Shown here: positions 7,684-17,506 of the stretch, in pieces
Layout: every line of letters begins with the position of its first letter
Numbering within the stretch: the first letter of the stretch is position 1
Assembly (NCBI RefSeq): GCF_014652435.1
Contig: NZ_BMYU01000007.1
Span: 1 to 64,000 of the forward strand
DNA: 64,000 nucleotides
Direction: 5' to 3'
Source: Cognatundibacterium squillarum
Lineage (GTDB): Bacteria; Pseudomonadota; Gammaproteobacteria; Burkholderiales; Burkholderiaceae_D
Notes under the pieces: model-generated
What the model saw: only the letters and a program-made list of their open reading frames with translations
Database searches by the model: none
Told to the model about the DNA's origin: nothing
Translations under genes and position numbers: made by a program

Positions 7684-8850
7684 TCAGAGGCGGTGTGAGC
7701 GGTCCTGCAGCTGTAACAGCGGTGGCAGATCAGCGCCGGTGCCGATGATCAGCACCTTGAACAATTCACCCATTTCCGCCGGCGAAGTCAGTTTTTGCAG
7801 CGCCTGTGATTGTGGCAGATAACTCAGCGCATCTTCTGCTGAGGTGCGCGACAGCAGATCCGTGATGCCGGCGCCGAGCAGGAAAGCCGCCTGAGAATTG
7901 TAAAACTGCACCTGCGCCCCCTGTTGCGAGGCAGCGACCGCCATCGCGGTAAAGTCCACGTGCGCCGTAACATCCTGCAAACCGGGCAGATAGAACGGTT
8001 CCGGATGTGCGTGATGACGGTAATGGCACATCAGCGTACCCTGATCGCGTTCAGGATGGTAATACTCACGTTCCGGAAAACCGTAATCGATCAGCACCGC
8101 CACGCCGTGCGAACCGGTTTGCTGCTGCCCGTTGATCAGCATCTGCGACAGACTGCGCATAAAACCGCAGGCCACCGGATGCAGTTCGGTCAGATAGCCA
8201 TCCGCTAACTGTTCGTGATCTGACATTTGTTCCAGCCATTCGGCGGAAACCTGCGGGCCGTTCTGCCAGCAAAATGCGCCATCCTCCGCCAGCGCCACAC
8301 CGCGTTCGCGCCAGACGCCATTGTCACGCTGCACCAGATTCACCGGCATCGCATCCAGCACTTCGTTGCCCAGTACCAGTCCGGAAAACGCTTCCGGCAT
8401 CTGATCCAGCCAGACCACTTCCGGAAACGCCGCCAGCGTTTCGCGTTGTCTCGCCTGCAACTCGCCGGACAAATCGACGATCGCATAACGGCGTACCGCG
8501 ATACCGGCAGCGCGGCATTCTGTCAGGAAATCCTTCGCCAGTTTGCCCGTACCGGCACCGAACTCCATGACTTCCGGTGCGATCCCCGGCAATAACTGTG
8601 CATACAGACGCGCCAGCGTGCCACCAAACAGCGGCGAAATCTCCGGTGCCGTTGTAAAATCACCGTCTTTGCCTAATTTAGTCGCACCGCCGCTGTAATA
8701 ACCGAGCTGCGGGGTATACAGCAGCTTTTCCATAAACTGCGAAAACGGGATCCAGCCCTGTTCAGCCACCGCTGCCCGCAGTTGCTGAGTCAGTGCTTCA
8801 GATGCTGCCAGCGCCTCAGGCGCCGGAATGGGTAAAGATAATTTTTGCAT
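7684..8850 (-). CDS. NDUFAF7/COG1565-type SAM-dependent methyltransferase
   Basis: A 388-residue soluble protein. The N-terminal region FSQFMEKLLYTPQLGYYSGG followed by GDFTTAPEISPLFGG is diagnostic of the COG1565 (DUF185) family, whose mitochondrial member NDUFAF7 methylates an arginine of a complex I subunit. VMEFGAGTGKLAKDFL is the SAM-binding motif I and VLGNEVLDAMPVN the family's second signature. The bacterial target is unknown. A TACAAT -10-like element lies at 8857-8862, so close to the ATG that transcription would begin at or near the start codon. Confidence 0.85.
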   Translation of the reverse strand: MQKLSLPIPAPEALAASEALTQQLRAAVAEQGWIPFSQFMEKLLYTPQLGYYSGGATKLGKDGDFTTAPEISPLFGGTLARLYAQLLPGIAPEVMEFGAGTGKLAKDFLTECRAAGIAVRRYAIVDLSGELQARQRETLAAFPEVVWLDQMPEAFSGLVLGNEVLDAMPVNLVQRDNGVWRERGVALAEDGAFCWQNGPQVSAEWLEQMSDHEQLADGYLTELHPVACGFMRSLSQMLINGQQQTGSHGVAVLIDYGFPEREYYHPERDQGTLMCHYRHHAHPEPFYLPGLQDVTAHVDFTAMAVAASQQGAQVQFYNSQAAFLLGAGITDLLSRTSAEDALSYLPQSQALQKLTSPAEMGELFKVLIIGTGADLPPLLQLQDRSHRL

Positions 8851-8894
8851 CCCGGCATTGTATTAAAAACCCTACCTCTGCGTGAACTTTTTCC

Positions 8895-9701
8895 ATGAAC
8901 CAGTCTGCTTCTGCCTCTGTTGAGAGACTCGCCCTGATCACCGGGGCTGCCCGGCGTATCGGCCGCGAAATCGCTTTGCATCTGGCCCGTCAGGGCTGGA
9001 ACATTGCTGTGCACTGCCATCATTCCCGTGCTGAAGCGGAACAGACGGCACAGGAAATCCGTGCGCTGGGTCGTAAAGCAGAAATATTTTGCTGCGATCT
9101 GGCCGATGAAGCGGCCGTGCGCGCTTTGTTACCGGCAGTGAATGCGGCGATGGGAACGGTGGAATGCGTGGTGAATAATGCCTCGCTGTTCAGTGAAGAC
9201 CACGTATACAGTTTCAGCTACACCATGCTGAACCAGCATATGCATGCGAATCTCGGCGCACCGTTATTGCTGGCACAAGCCTTACACGCACAGTTACCTG
9301 AGGGACAGCAGGGGTCGGTAATTAATCTGCTGGATCAGAAATTATTTAACCTGAATCCGGACTTTCTGTCGTACACCCTGTCCAAAGCGGCGCTGCAAAC
9401 TGCAACCGTGATGCTGGCACAGGCACTGGCACCGAAAATACGTGTGGTCGGCGTGGCACCGGGAATCACCATGGTGTCCGGCCATCAGACCGAAGCCGAT
9501 TTCGCCGCTGCCCATCAGGTCACACCGCTCGGTCGCTCGAGTACACCACAGGATATCGCCCGTACCGTCGCATTTGTTGCCGACAGTCCGGCCATGACCG
9601 GCACTACTTTGCTGGTCGATGGCGGGCAGCACCTGATTCCTTTGCAGCGCGATGTCATGTATCTGGCGACTGCAAACCAATCTCAACTTTCTTCTGAATG
9701 A
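8895..9701 (+). CDS. Pteridine-reductase-like short-chain dehydrogenase
   Basis: A 268-residue SDR. ITGAARRIGREIALHLARQG near residue 15 is the NADP-binding motif; its second Arg is typical of pteridine reductases and FolM-type dihydromonapterin reductases. NNASLF replaces the usual NNAG, YTLSKAA carries the catalytic Tyr and Lys, and LVDGGQH closes the fold. The next gene, 7 bases on, is folB, which supports a role in reduced pterin or folate metabolism. The exact substrate is inferred. Divergent from the methyltransferase gene. Confidence 0.85.
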   Translation: MNQSASASVERLALITGAARRIGREIALHLARQGWNIAVHCHHSRAEAEQTAQEIRALGRKAEIFCCDLADEAAVRALLPAVNAAMGTVECVVNNASLFSEDHVYSFSYTMLNQHMHANLGAPLLLAQALHAQLPEGQQGSVINLLDQKLFNLNPDFLSYTLSKAALQTATVMLAQALAPKIRVVGVAPGITMVSGHQTEADFAAAHQVTPLGRSSTPQDIARTVAFVADSPAMTGTTLLVDGGQHLIPLQRDVMYLATANQSQLSSE

Positions 9702-9708
9702 GTTTCTT

Positions 9709-10104
9709 ATGTTATCCGTCCTGCACCATCCGCAACTGACCGGTTGCCGCCGTCTGTTTTTGCGTAATTATGAAATCTATATCAATATCGGTGTGCACGA
9801 TTTTGAGAAAAAAGGCGAACAGCGCGTACTGATTAATGTTGATCTGTACATTCCGCTGGAGTTATCAACACCGAAAGAAGATCAGCTGGATGAAGTGGTG
9901 GATTACGATTTCATGCGCGGCACGATCGCCCAACGCGTTTCGCAAGGCCATATTCATTTGCAGGAAACCCTGTGTGATGACGTTGCACGTATGATGCTGG
10001 CGCATCCGCGTGTCCGTGCAGTCTGCGTTTCCACCATGAAGCCGGACGTATATCCGGATTGCGACGGTGTCGGCGTTGAAGTGTTCCACGTTAAAGAAGC
10101 CTGA
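9709..10104 (+). CDS. folB: Dihydroneopterin aldolase
   Basis: 131 residues from the ATG at 9709. The core [21 protein letters not shown], then [19 protein letters not shown] and [10 protein letters not shown] matches FolB, which converts dihydroneopterin to 6-hydroxymethyldihydropterin in folate synthesis. The Glu of LQET and the Lys of [17 protein letters not shown] fit the active site. It sits between the pteridine-reductase-like SDR and ttcA, a gene order common in Burkholderiales. Confidence 0.92.
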   Translation: MLSVLHHPQLTGCRRLFLRNYEIYINIGVHDFEKKGEQRVLINVDLYIPLELSTPKEDQLDEVVDYDFMRGTIAQRVSQGHIHLQETLCDDVARMMLAHPRVRAVCVSTMKPDVYPDCDGVGVEVFHVKEA

Positions 10105-10111
10105 GGTTGTG

Positions 10112-11056
10112 ATGCAAGCTTTACATGAAACATTGCAGGATGCAGCACCCGTGGAAGGTACTTCCACAAGCAGCGGACGCTCGCCGGAAAAAATCGCTTA
10201 CGAAAACAATAAACTGCACAAGCGTTTATGCCGTCAGGTAGGTCAGGCCATCGGCGACTTCAATATGATTGAAGATGGCGACAAGGTCATGGTGTGTTTG
10301 TCCGGCGGTAAGGACAGCTATGCCTTACTGGATATTCTGCTGACGCTGCGTGAACGCGCACCGATCAAGTTCGATATCGTTGCAGTCAATCTGGATCAGA
10401 AGCAGCCGGGTTTCCCGGAAGATGTGCTGCCGGCGTATCTGGAAAAAATCGGTGTGCCGTATCACATCGAAAATCAGGATACCTACAGCATCGTCAAACG
10501 ACTGGTACCGGAGGGAAAAACCACTTGCTCGCTGTGCTCACGCCTGCGTCGCGGCATTCTGTACCGTGTGGCTGACGAACTGGGCGCAACCAAAATCGCG
10601 CTTGGACATCATCGCGACGATATTCTGGAAACCTTTTTCCTGAATATGTTCTTCGGCGGCAAAATCAAAGGCATGCCACCGAAACTGCAGTCCGATGATG
10701 GCCGCCATATCGTGATCCGTCCACTGGCGTATGTCAAAGAAGCAGATACCGAGCGTTTTGCCGAAGTGCGTCAGTTCCCGATTATTCCTTGCAATCTTTG
10801 TGGTTCACAGGAAAATCTGCAGCGTAAACACGTGAAAGCCATGCTGCGTGACTGGGAGAAAAAACATCCGGGTCGCGTTGACCATATTTTCTCAGCTTTA
10901 TCGACCGTTGTTCCATCGCATCTGATGGACAGAAATATGTTCAATTTCAGCGATCTGAAAATTGACGGTGTCGCCAAACCGGACGGCGATATCGCATTTG
11001 ATGAAGAACCATGCAGCACACCGGCAGCCGGTGTGATCCAGATGCATCTGGAATAA
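10112..11056 (+). CDS. ttcA: tRNA 2-thiocytidine(32) synthetase
   Basis: 314 residues from the ATG at 10112, with GAGG upstream. The PP-loop [16 protein letters not shown] binds ATP. The two Cys pairs [12 protein letters not shown] and PCNLCGSQ hold the iron-sulfur cluster used for thiolation, and [19 protein letters not shown] is a TtcA signature. It places a thio group on cytidine 32 of certain tRNAs. It lies 7 bases after folB, and a strong terminator at 11063 ends the unit. Confidence 0.95.
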   Translation: MQALHETLQDAAPVEGTSTSSGRSPEKIAYENNKLHKRLCRQVGQAIGDFNMIEDGDKVMVCLSGGKDSYALLDILLTLRERAPIKFDIVAVNLDQKQPGFPEDVLPAYLEKIGVPYHIENQDTYSIVKRLVPEGKTTCSLCSRLRRGILYRVADELGATKIALGHHRDDILETFFLNMFFGGKIKGMPPKLQSDDGRHIVIRPLAYVKEADTERFAEVRQFPIIPCNLCGSQENLQRKHVKAMLRDWEKKHPGRVDHIFSALSTVVPSHLMDRNMFNFSDLKIDGVAKPDGDIAFDEEPCSTPAAGVIQMHLE

Positions 11057-11062
11057 ACATTC

Positions 11063-11093
11063 AAGAGTGCAGCAATCCTGCTGCACTCTTTTC
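11063..11093 (+). terminator. Rho-independent terminator after ttcA
   Basis: AAGAGTGCAGCA and TGCTGCACTCTT form a perfect 12-bp stem with a 4-base loop, followed by a U tract. Confidence 0.92.
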
Positions 11094-11493
11094 TGGCATA
11101 TCTGGCGCAATCAAATTAAGTCTTTTTTGTGCCACCCCTCCTCACCGTTTTATTCGGACACGTATTTTTCTGAATTCAACACAATAAGCGAAAACAGCGT
11201 TACCACAGGGTATGCATTTCGCATATTAATTTAATTTTTACATGTAAAAACCGACTTAAATCAAAGTCTCCGGTACCGGAACCCCGCCCATTCATTAATA
11301 TATGTATAATATACATACAATTACCGGAAACGTTTCTTCCTGGTTCAGCGTTTCCGATTCTGCTTTCATCTATTGAGATCCTGCTTCTGCCCGGCTCGTC
11401 TGCATCAGCATTATCCCACTCCGCCACAACCCGGTGCGCCGCTGATGCAACAGACCGGCGACAGACACTCAGCCTTATTGGGTATTTGCATCT
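11094..11493. other. AT-rich intergenic region upstream of the LuxR gene
   Basis: 400 bases without a supportable gene. It contains a perfect 16-base palindrome (11235-11250) and a second, interrupted palindrome TATGTAT-AAT-ATACATA (11301-11317) that includes a TATAAT hexamer (11305-11310). No convincing -35 is seen. No lux-box of the ACCTGNCC type was found. Confidence 0.5.
11235..11250. promoter_or_regulatory. Perfect 16-base palindrome, possible operator
   Basis: TTTTTACATGTAAAAA is fully self-complementary and lies about 245 bases upstream of the LuxR-type gene, some 60 bases before a TATAAT hexamer. It has the size of a dimeric regulator site. Which protein binds it cannot be told. Confidence 0.4.
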
Positions 11494-12219
11494 ATGAATA
11501 TGACTTCAGGTTCAGCGCTGTTCGATACATTGTTGCAGGTACATACCGAAACAGACTGGCTGAATACCTGCATTGCAATCAGTCGGGAACTTGGTTTTCC
11601 GTATTTCCTGTTTGGCTATCTGCCACATAAACTGACGCCGCTGACCGATGCGAAAGTGCTGGGAAATATGCCGGATGCCTGGCTGCACACTTATCTGACA
11701 GAGCAATGTAAAGAAACTGACCCTGTCTTACAGCACTGTGCACGCCATCAGCGTCCGTTTTTCTGGGCAGAAGAGTACTTTGCCGATATTCAGGCACAGG
11801 CAACCTATGCCTGTGCCGCCGGGTATGATCTGAAATACGGGCTTGCGCTGCCGGGTCGCGGTCAGGATGCAGAGGTCAGCATCATGCTGCTGTTATCGCC
11901 GGATCCTGCACGGCATCCTGCCACACTGGGGGCGCAGCAAATCGGACAATTGTGTCTGTTCCGGGATTTTGCGATGGATGCACTCAGACCGCTGCTATTA
12001 CCACCTGAAATCTTACCGGTGAAACTGACGCCACGGGAAATCGAATGCCTGATCTGGGCTGCGCGCGGAAAATCATCATGGGAAATTGCTCAGATATTGT
12101 CATGCGCGGAAACAACCATTAATTTTCATATTAACAATGCCAAGCAAAAATTTGGTGTGACTAGCCGGCAGCAAGCTGTTATCCGTGCTATCCGTGGGGG
12201 CTGGATTGCGATTAACTGA
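11494..12219 (+). CDS. LuxR-family autoinducer-binding regulator (LuxR solo)
   Basis: A 241-residue protein with an N-terminal autoinducer-binding domain (about 15-160) and a C-terminal LuxR HTH (about 178-237: LTPREIECLIWAARGKSSWE, with TINFHINNAKQKFGV). All six residues that contact acyl-homoserine lactones in TraR/LuxR have counterparts: W63, Y67, D76, P77, W91 and G116. It should therefore bind an AHL or close analogue. No luxI synthase is present in the window, so it is a solo here. A terminator follows at 12322. Confidence 0.87.
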   Translation: MNMTSGSALFDTLLQVHTETDWLNTCIAISRELGFPYFLFGYLPHKLTPLTDAKVLGNMPDAWLHTYLTEQCKETDPVLQHCARHQRPFFWAEEYFADIQAQATYACAAGYDLKYGLALPGRGQDAEVSIMLLLSPDPARHPATLGAQQIGQLCLFRDFAMDALRPLLLPPEILPVKLTPREIECLIWAARGKSSWEIAQILSCAETTINFHINNAKQKFGVTSRQQAVIRAIRGGWIAIN

Positions 12220-12321
12220 ATCTGGCACCGTACCGTTTGCAGATTGCATTACAGATACTCCTGAATCCGGAATGATATAAACGAATACAGTTTCAGCTGA
12301 AATCATCAAAACTGATAAAAG

Positions 12322-12353
12322 AAAAATGGCCAGTCAGATAACTGGCCGTTTTT
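12322..12353 (+). terminator. Terminator after the LuxR gene
   Basis: GGCCAGT/ACTGGCC (12328-12334 and 12341-12347) with a 6-base loop, then GTTTTT. A run of five A on the left makes it partly bidirectional. Confidence 0.8.
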
Positions 12354-12363
12354 ACGAAAAGTT

Positions 12364-12410
12364 GCGGATCACCGGAATGTTTCTTGGGGGGTATCACCCC
12401 GGCGATCCGC
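12364..12410. repeat. Imperfect 12-bp inverted repeat between convergent regulators
   Basis: GCGGATCACCGG (12364-12375) pairs with CCGGCGATCCGC (12399-12410) with one mismatch, enclosing a smaller GGGG/CCCC hairpin. There is no U tract, and it lies between the 3' ends of the luxR-type and XRE-type genes. Function unknown. Confidence 0.45.
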
Positions 12411-12456
12411 ACCGGCAACCATAGGAGAGCAATCCCGGTCACCGGTAAAGCAAACT

Positions 12457-12732
12457 TCAACACATGATGTGCGGATTGCCACCACGTTTACTGCAGATAT
12501 CCATTACTTGCTGCAGCAAGTGTTCAGGAACACTACCGCTAACATACAAACTGACCAGCATCGCCACAGACAAGGGGGCACTTCCGGCTTTTTCGATACG
12601 ACTACCACAGGACTGACTGACACCAAAACGTTGCCAGAACTGCGTTTGAGTTTCACCGCGCTGTAAGCGGAGCTGCCGGAAATTCATGCCTGATAAAGCC
12701 GGATTTTTTTCTGGATGAGAGAAGTCTTTCAT
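12457..12732 (-). CDS. Small XRE-like helix-turn-helix protein
   Basis: 91 residues from the ATG at 12732. The segment FRQLRLQRGETQTQFWQRFG followed by VSQSCGSRIEKAG has the layout of a Cro/CI-type helix-turn-helix, and the remainder VAMLVSLYVSGSVPEHLLQQ resembles the helices after it. No partner toxin or phage gene is adjacent. A TTG six codons upstream is a less likely start. The upstream region 12751-12954 is very AT-rich, as expected for a promoter. Confidence 0.65.
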   Translation of the reverse strand: MKDFSHPEKNPALSGMNFRQLRLQRGETQTQFWQRFGVSQSCGSRIEKAGSAPLSVAMLVSLYVSGSVPEHLLQQVMDICSKRGGNPHIMC

Positions 12733-12954
12733 GAGAATTCCATATCGCAATAGCAGATAACCGGATTCTTACATTGTTAAATAATATTGAATACTGGTAT
12801 TTCTGATAGGTAATATTTTTATATATGCGGAATTCAAAATCGAAAACAAATGAATGCATCACTTCGCAGGATTACAACGTCATTCCACAAAAAAAATGAC
12901 GGTTGGTACTGGCATTTGCTACTGTGGTGACTTTCCTTTTTTTGGTTTTGCATC

Positions 12955-13662
12955 ATGCTGCCTCTACCTGCGCCGGGCCAGCCATTGCCCGCGATTCCCC
13001 ACACTGCACCGACGCTAACCTACGAACCGCTGGAAGCCGGTAAAAATTTCTGGATCATTGATGATGTCCTGCCCAATGCAGAAGAAGTCAGTGCGCGCTG
13101 TTTCGCAAGAGAGAAATGGGAACTGGGTAAACCGTATGCACCAGAAAGCTGGCCGGGTATGCGTTTTCACGGTGCACTGTTACCGGAAGAACTGGCCGCG
13201 CTGGAAGCCAGAGTTCGTGAACTGACCGGTAAGCCACGCTTGTGGATGGTGCAGCCACCCGGCGGCTTACGACTGGACAGCAATGTAGCGCAGCTGGTCG
13301 GAAAAACTGAAGGCATGCCGCATCCGCATACCGACAGCCGCCATTTATGCCGCTATGCGGCAGTGATTTATCTGAGCAAAAACCCTGCTCCCGACAGCGG
13401 CACCAGCTTCTGTCGCCTGCGTTATCCGAACGGTGCGATCGGCGGCAATATCGTGACTGATCCGCATAAAAATCTGGTCGATGCATTAAAAGTACGCGCC
13501 CTGCCTATGCAGGCGTGGTACGAGGATATGCGGGTACAGAATGTGTTCAACCGCATGATTCTGTATAAAGCAAATCTGGTGCACAGTGCGACCGGTTACT
13601 TCGGTGATGCGATGCCGGATCGCCGCCTGACTGCGGTATTTTTCTGGATGGCAGACGATTAA
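12955..13662 (+). CDS. DUF6445-like protein, possible 2-oxoglutarate/Fe(II)-type fold
   Basis: A 235-residue soluble protein. HPHTDSRHLCRYAAVIYLS near residue 121 and a later His in NLVHSATGYFG near residue 205, followed by RLTAVFFW, give the H-x-D...H spacing of non-heme iron oxygenases. That pattern is also seen in DUF6445 proteins, often found near tryptophan-halogenase or TonB genes. The substrate is unknown and enzymatic activity is inferred. It stands alone, and a bidirectional terminator at 13697 separates it from fahA. Confidence 0.65.
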   Translation: MLPLPAPGQPLPAIPHTAPTLTYEPLEAGKNFWIIDDVLPNAEEVSARCFAREKWELGKPYAPESWPGMRFHGALLPEELAALEARVRELTGKPRLWMVQPPGGLRLDSNVAQLVGKTEGMPHPHTDSRHLCRYAAVIYLSKNPAPDSGTSFCRLRYPNGAIGGNIVTDPHKNLVDALKVRALPMQAWYEDMRVQNVFNRMILYKANLVHSATGYFGDAMPDRRLTAVFFWMADD

Positions 13663-13696
13663 TCAGCAGCCTGCGTCAGGAATACGCGACAAAAAC

Positions 13697-13733
13697 AAAA
13701 ATCCCTGCCGTCTTACGACCGCAGGGATTTTTT
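13697..13733. terminator. Bidirectional terminator between convergent genes
   Basis: AAAATCCCTGC.../...GCAGGGATTTTTT: a 9-bp GC stem with an A tract on one side and a T tract on the other. It can end both the DUF6445-like gene (+) and the hmgA-fahA operon (-). Confidence 0.88.
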
Positions 13734-13772
13734 ACATACGTTGTTGATGCAGCAGTACTTGTTACTGCGAAC

Positions 13773-15107
13773 TCAGATCTGACGTGCTGGCAGCAAAGTA
13801 CCCGCGACTTCACCAAAACCGATACGCGGTGCGCCTTCTTTGTGCGCCCAGCCACGCAGAATCACGGTGTCACCGTCTTCCATAAACACGCGCTGTTCAC
13901 CATTGCTCAGCTGCAGTGGTTTTTTGCCGCCTTCGGTCAGTTCCAGCAGGGAACCTGCCTCTTCCGGTGCCGGACCGGACTGTGTTCCGGAACCAAGCAG
14001 ATCGCCGGCGTGCAGATTACAACCGTTGACCGTGTGGTGCGCAACCATTTGCGATACCGTCCAGTAAGAATGACGGAAGTTCGACAGGGACAGACGTTCT
14101 GCGGCAGTGCCTGCTGTTTTCATCGCCGGTGTCTGTAACAGCACTTCCAGCTGAATATCGAAAGAACCGGACGCACGCACGCTTTCACCGTCCAGATACG
14201 GCAGAGGTTGCGGATCGGCTGCATCGCGATGCCATGCCAGACGATATGGTGCCAGCGCTTCCAGTGTGACGATCCACGGGGAAATCGTCGTCGCAAAGTT
14301 TTTCGCGAGGAAAGGGCCGAGCGGCTGGTATTCCCAGGCTTGCATATCACGTGCAGACCAGTCATTCAGCAGACACAGACCGAATACATGGGATTCAGCC
14401 TGTTCGACCGGAATGGCTGTACCCAGTGCATTGCCCTGACCGATGAAAATACCCAGTTCCAGTTCGTAGTCCATGCGTTTTGCAGGGCCAAATACCGGCT
14501 CTTCCACTGTGGGTGGTTTGGTCTGGCCGAGAGGACGGTGAAATTCCTGACCGGAAACACCGATAGAAGAAGCACGACCGTGGTAACCAATCGGTACCCA
14601 TTTGTAGTTAGGCAGCAAAGGATTGTCCGGACGGAACAGCTTACCAACAGCCGTAGCGTGATGAATCGAGGTATAGAAATCAGTGTAATCGCCGATATGC
14701 GCAGGCAATGCATATTCTGCCTGTGCCTGCGGCAACAGGCAGGCATGCAGCGTGCCTTGCAGCGCAGAACCTTCACGCAGTACGCGTGACAAGGCCAGAC
14801 GCAGTGCTGACCAGACCGGTGCCCCCAGACCCATTAAACCATTCAGGGTTTGCGCATTCACCGCGGCGGTAAAGTGGCCGCCCTGCAGTTCGGTGTAACC
14901 CGCAAACGCATGCACTGCATGCGCTGCCGGCAAATCCAGAATCTGATCGCCGATCGCCACACCGATACGGTAGGGCTGATGGCTGCCTTTACGGCGGAAT
15001 ACCGCAAACGGCAGATTCTGAATCGGGAAATCACAGTTCAGCTGGTTCGCAGACTGTACCCAGCTGCGCAGTTGCAGATCGTGTGTTTCGTTGAGTTGTA
15101 CCGTCAT
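13773..15107 (-). CDS. fahA: Fumarylacetoacetase
   Basis: 444 residues, the full family length. GDYTDFYTSIHHATAVGKLF carries the catalytic Asp and His, MDYELELGIFIGQGN and LLNDWSARDMQAWEYQPLGP the Mg2+ ligands, and LLGSGTQSGP the C-terminal signature. It hydrolyses fumarylacetoacetate to fumarate and acetoacetate, the last step of tyrosine/homogentisate breakdown. Its ATG follows the hmgA stop with no gap (TAAATG), so the two are translationally coupled. The intervening isomerase gene (maiA) is not in this window. Confidence 0.95.
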   Translation of the reverse strand: MTVQLNETHDLQLRSWVQSANQLNCDFPIQNLPFAVFRRKGSHQPYRIGVAIGDQILDLPAAHAVHAFAGYTELQGGHFTAAVNAQTLNGLMGLGAPVWSALRLALSRVLREGSALQGTLHACLLPQAQAEYALPAHIGDYTDFYTSIHHATAVGKLFRPDNPLLPNYKWVPIGYHGRASSIGVSGQEFHRPLGQTKPPTVEEPVFGPAKRMDYELELGIFIGQGNALGTAIPVEQAESHVFGLCLLNDWSARDMQAWEYQPLGPFLAKNFATTISPWIVTLEALAPYRLAWHRDAADPQPLPYLDGESVRASGSFDIQLEVLLQTPAMKTAGTAAERLSLSNFRHSYWTVSQMVAHHTVNGCNLHAGDLLGSGTQSGPAPEEAGSLLELTEGGKKPLQLSNGEQRVFMEDGDTVILRGWAHKEGAPRIGFGEVAGTLLPARQI

Positions 15108-16415
15108 TTATTTTTGCTCCGGATTGAAATACTTTTTGATACCTTGCCAGCACTGATAATAATCGGCCTGCAGCAACGGTGTTTCCATGGCTGCGCGGGT
15201 CGGTTTGATGATCTGGCGGGTTTCGATCATAAACGCCATCGTATCAGAGACCTTTTGCGGGGTGGAAGTATCGATGTTACTGGCTTTCTCAAAAGTCGGT
15301 GCATCCGGGCCGTGGCCACTCATGCAATTGTGCAGACTGGAGCCGCCCGGACGGAAGCCGGTGGACTTCGCATCATACTGACCGTGAATCAGCCCCATAA
15401 ATTCGCTGGCGATATTGCGATGGAACCATGGCGGGCGGAAAGTGTTTTCACCGGCCAGCCAGCGTGGCGGGAAAATCACAAAGTCGATGGTATCCACGCC
15501 CGGTGTATCGCTGGGCGATTGCAGTACCAGGAAAATCGACGGATCAGGATGGTCATAGCTGATCGAGCCGATGGTGTTGAAGTGACGCAGATCGTATTTG
15601 TACGGTGCGAAATTGCCATGCCATGCGACCACATCCAGCGGCGAATGGCCGATTTTTGCCGACCACAGATTGCCGCTGAATTTGGCAACCAGTTCAAAGT
15701 CGCCTTCTTTGTCTTCATACCAGGCCACCGGTGTCTGGAAATCGCGCGGATTGGCCAGGCCGTTAGAACCGATCACGCCCAGATCCGGCAGTTTCAGCAT
15801 CGCGCCGAAGTTTTCGCAGACATAACCACGTGCTTCGCCGTCCGGCAGACGCACCTGAAAACGCACGCCGCGCGGTATCACCGCGATTTCCTGCGGTTCG
15901 ATCAGCAGGCGACCGAGTTCTGTCAGCAACAGCAAACGGCCTTGTTGCGGGATGATCAGCAATTCAGCATCGGCGTTGTAGTAATAGCGGGTTTCCATGT
16001 CGCGGTTGGCCGCGTACAGATGGATTGCACAGCCGCCCTGCGCGTCTGCAGAACCATTACCGGCCATGGTGAACCAGCCATCCACAAAGTCTTTGGACTC
16101 TGCAGGCATCGGCAACGGGTCCCAGCGTAACTGATTCGGTGTAGACGGTACCTGTGCGAAATCATTGCTCATCTGACCATTGCTGATCTGACGGAAAGGC
16201 TGATGCATGGCAGCAGGACGGATGCGGTACATCCAGGAACGGCGGTTAGCGTGGCGCGGTGCGGTGAATGCGGTGCCGGAAATCTGCTCGGCATACAAGC
16301 CGTAAGCGCATTTCTGTGGCGAATTCTGATGCTCAGGCAGTGCGCCCGGCAAGGCTTCGGTTGCCAGTTCATTGGCAAAACCGGTCATGTATTGCAGATG
16401 TTCTGGTGTTCCCAT
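15108..16415 (-). CDS. hmgA: Homogentisate 1,2-dioxygenase
   Basis: 435 residues from the ATG at 16415, preceded by AAGGAGA; an upstream in-frame extension has no support. [20 protein letters not shown] is the typical N terminus. [20 protein letters not shown] and [11 protein letters not shown] contain the His and Glu ligands of the active-site iron. It opens the ring of homogentisate to maleylacetoacetate. First gene of the hmgA-fahA operon, divergent from a LysR regulator 105 bp away that probably controls it. Confidence 0.95.
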   Translation of the reverse strand: MGTPEHLQYMTGFANELATEALPGALPEHQNSPQKCAYGLYAEQISGTAFTAPRHANRRSWMYRIRPAAMHQPFRQISNGQMSNDFAQVPSTPNQLRWDPLPMPAESKDFVDGWFTMAGNGSADAQGGCAIHLYAANRDMETRYYYNADAELLIIPQQGRLLLLTELGRLLIEPQEIAVIPRGVRFQVRLPDGEARGYVCENFGAMLKLPDLGVIGSNGLANPRDFQTPVAWYEDKEGDFELVAKFSGNLWSAKIGHSPLDVVAWHGNFAPYKYDLRHFNTIGSISYDHPDPSIFLVLQSPSDTPGVDTIDFVIFPPRWLAGENTFRPPWFHRNIASEFMGLIHGQYDAKSTGFRPGGSSLHNCMSGHGPDAPTFEKASNIDTSTPQKVSDTMAFMIETRQIIKPTRAAMETPLLQADYYQCWQGIKKYFNPEQK

Positions 16416-16520
16416 GGTGGTCTCCTTGTGCAGAATGTTCTGATATCCAGCGCAATGTAATGCAAGCCCGCAATTTTTACGATATAAATACAAAAATACA
16501 GACCATTCACGGGATCAATA

Positions 16521-17429
16521 ATGATCGAAGCCAAGGATACCGACCTGAATCTGCTGGTGGTGTTTCAGGCGGTATATCAGGAAAGGCAGATTTCGCTGGC
16601 GGCGCGGCGGCTGGGTTTATCGCAACCCGCCATCAGTAATGCACTGGCGAGACTGCGCCGCACCCTGAATGACCCGCTGTTTGTACGCACCGCCGCCGGT
16701 ATGCAGCCAACGCCCCGCGCCGAACTGTTTGCTGACAGCGTCGGCCCGGCGCTGCAGCAGATCACGGCCGCGCTGAATCAGCAGGGCGGCTTTGATCCGT
16801 CCGGTGGCATGCGGCGCTTCACGCTGGCGATGAGTGATGTCGGCGAAGTGTATTTCATGCCGGTACTGGCGGCGCGCTTGCCTGCGCTCGCGCCCGGCGT
16901 ACAGATCACCACCGTACGCGCGAATACCGTCGATCTGAAAACTGAAATGGAATCGGGCAGAATTGATCTGGCACTCGGTGCGTTCGATCAGTTATCCGAC
17001 GCCTGGTTTCAGAAGCGGATTTTCCGGCAATCCTATGTCTGTATGATGCGCAGCGAACATCCGCTGGCCGGTGCCGAGATGACACCGGCGGCATTCCGGC
17101 AGGCGCGGCATCTGATTGTGAACGCACGCGAAGAACCGTATCTGCGCATTAATCAGGCGCTGGAAAAAGCCGGTGTCAACATCGCTGCACAGTTGCAGGT
17201 GCCGCATTATGTGGCGGTGCCCTACATCGTGGCGCAAAGCGATTTACTGGTGACCGTCCCGCAAAAACTGGCCGAACGCGCCGCCGCACCGTTTGGCCTG
17301 TGTTACCGCAAACCACCGGTGCAGTTGCCGGATCTGTCCAGTTATCTGTTCTGGCACCGCCGCTACCAGTCTGATCCCGGCAACCAGTGGCTGCGGCAAC
17401 TGATTGTGGAAACCTTTACCGAGCTGTGA
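16521..17429 (+). CDS. LysR-type regulator, probable control of hmgA-fahA
   Basis: 302 residues. The N-terminal winged helix (about 8-66: LNLLVVFQAVYQERQISLAA then LGLSQPAISNALARLR) is followed by a LysR effector-binding domain. The divergent arrangement with hmgA and the short shared intergenic region are typical of a LysR regulator and its target. An AT-rich imperfect palindrome TTTTACGATATAAA (16475-16488) in that interval could be its site. The effector is probably homogentisate or an intermediate, by context only. Confidence 0.88.
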   Translation: MIEAKDTDLNLLVVFQAVYQERQISLAARRLGLSQPAISNALARLRRTLNDPLFVRTAAGMQPTPRAELFADSVGPALQQITAALNQQGGFDPSGGMRRFTLAMSDVGEVYFMPVLAARLPALAPGVQITTVRANTVDLKTEMESGRIDLALGAFDQLSDAWFQKRIFRQSYVCMMRSEHPLAGAEMTPAAFRQARHLIVNAREEPYLRINQALEKAGVNIAAQLQVPHYVAVPYIVAQSDLLVTVPQKLAERAAAPFGLCYRKPPVQLPDLSSYLFWHRRYQSDPGNQWLRQLIVETFTEL

Positions 17430-17506
17430 TGCGCAGGTACCGCAAGGTCTGACGGAACCTGCCGCACGTTCTACAATGCAAAACAGTCACCCGAACGGAG
17501 CCCTGT

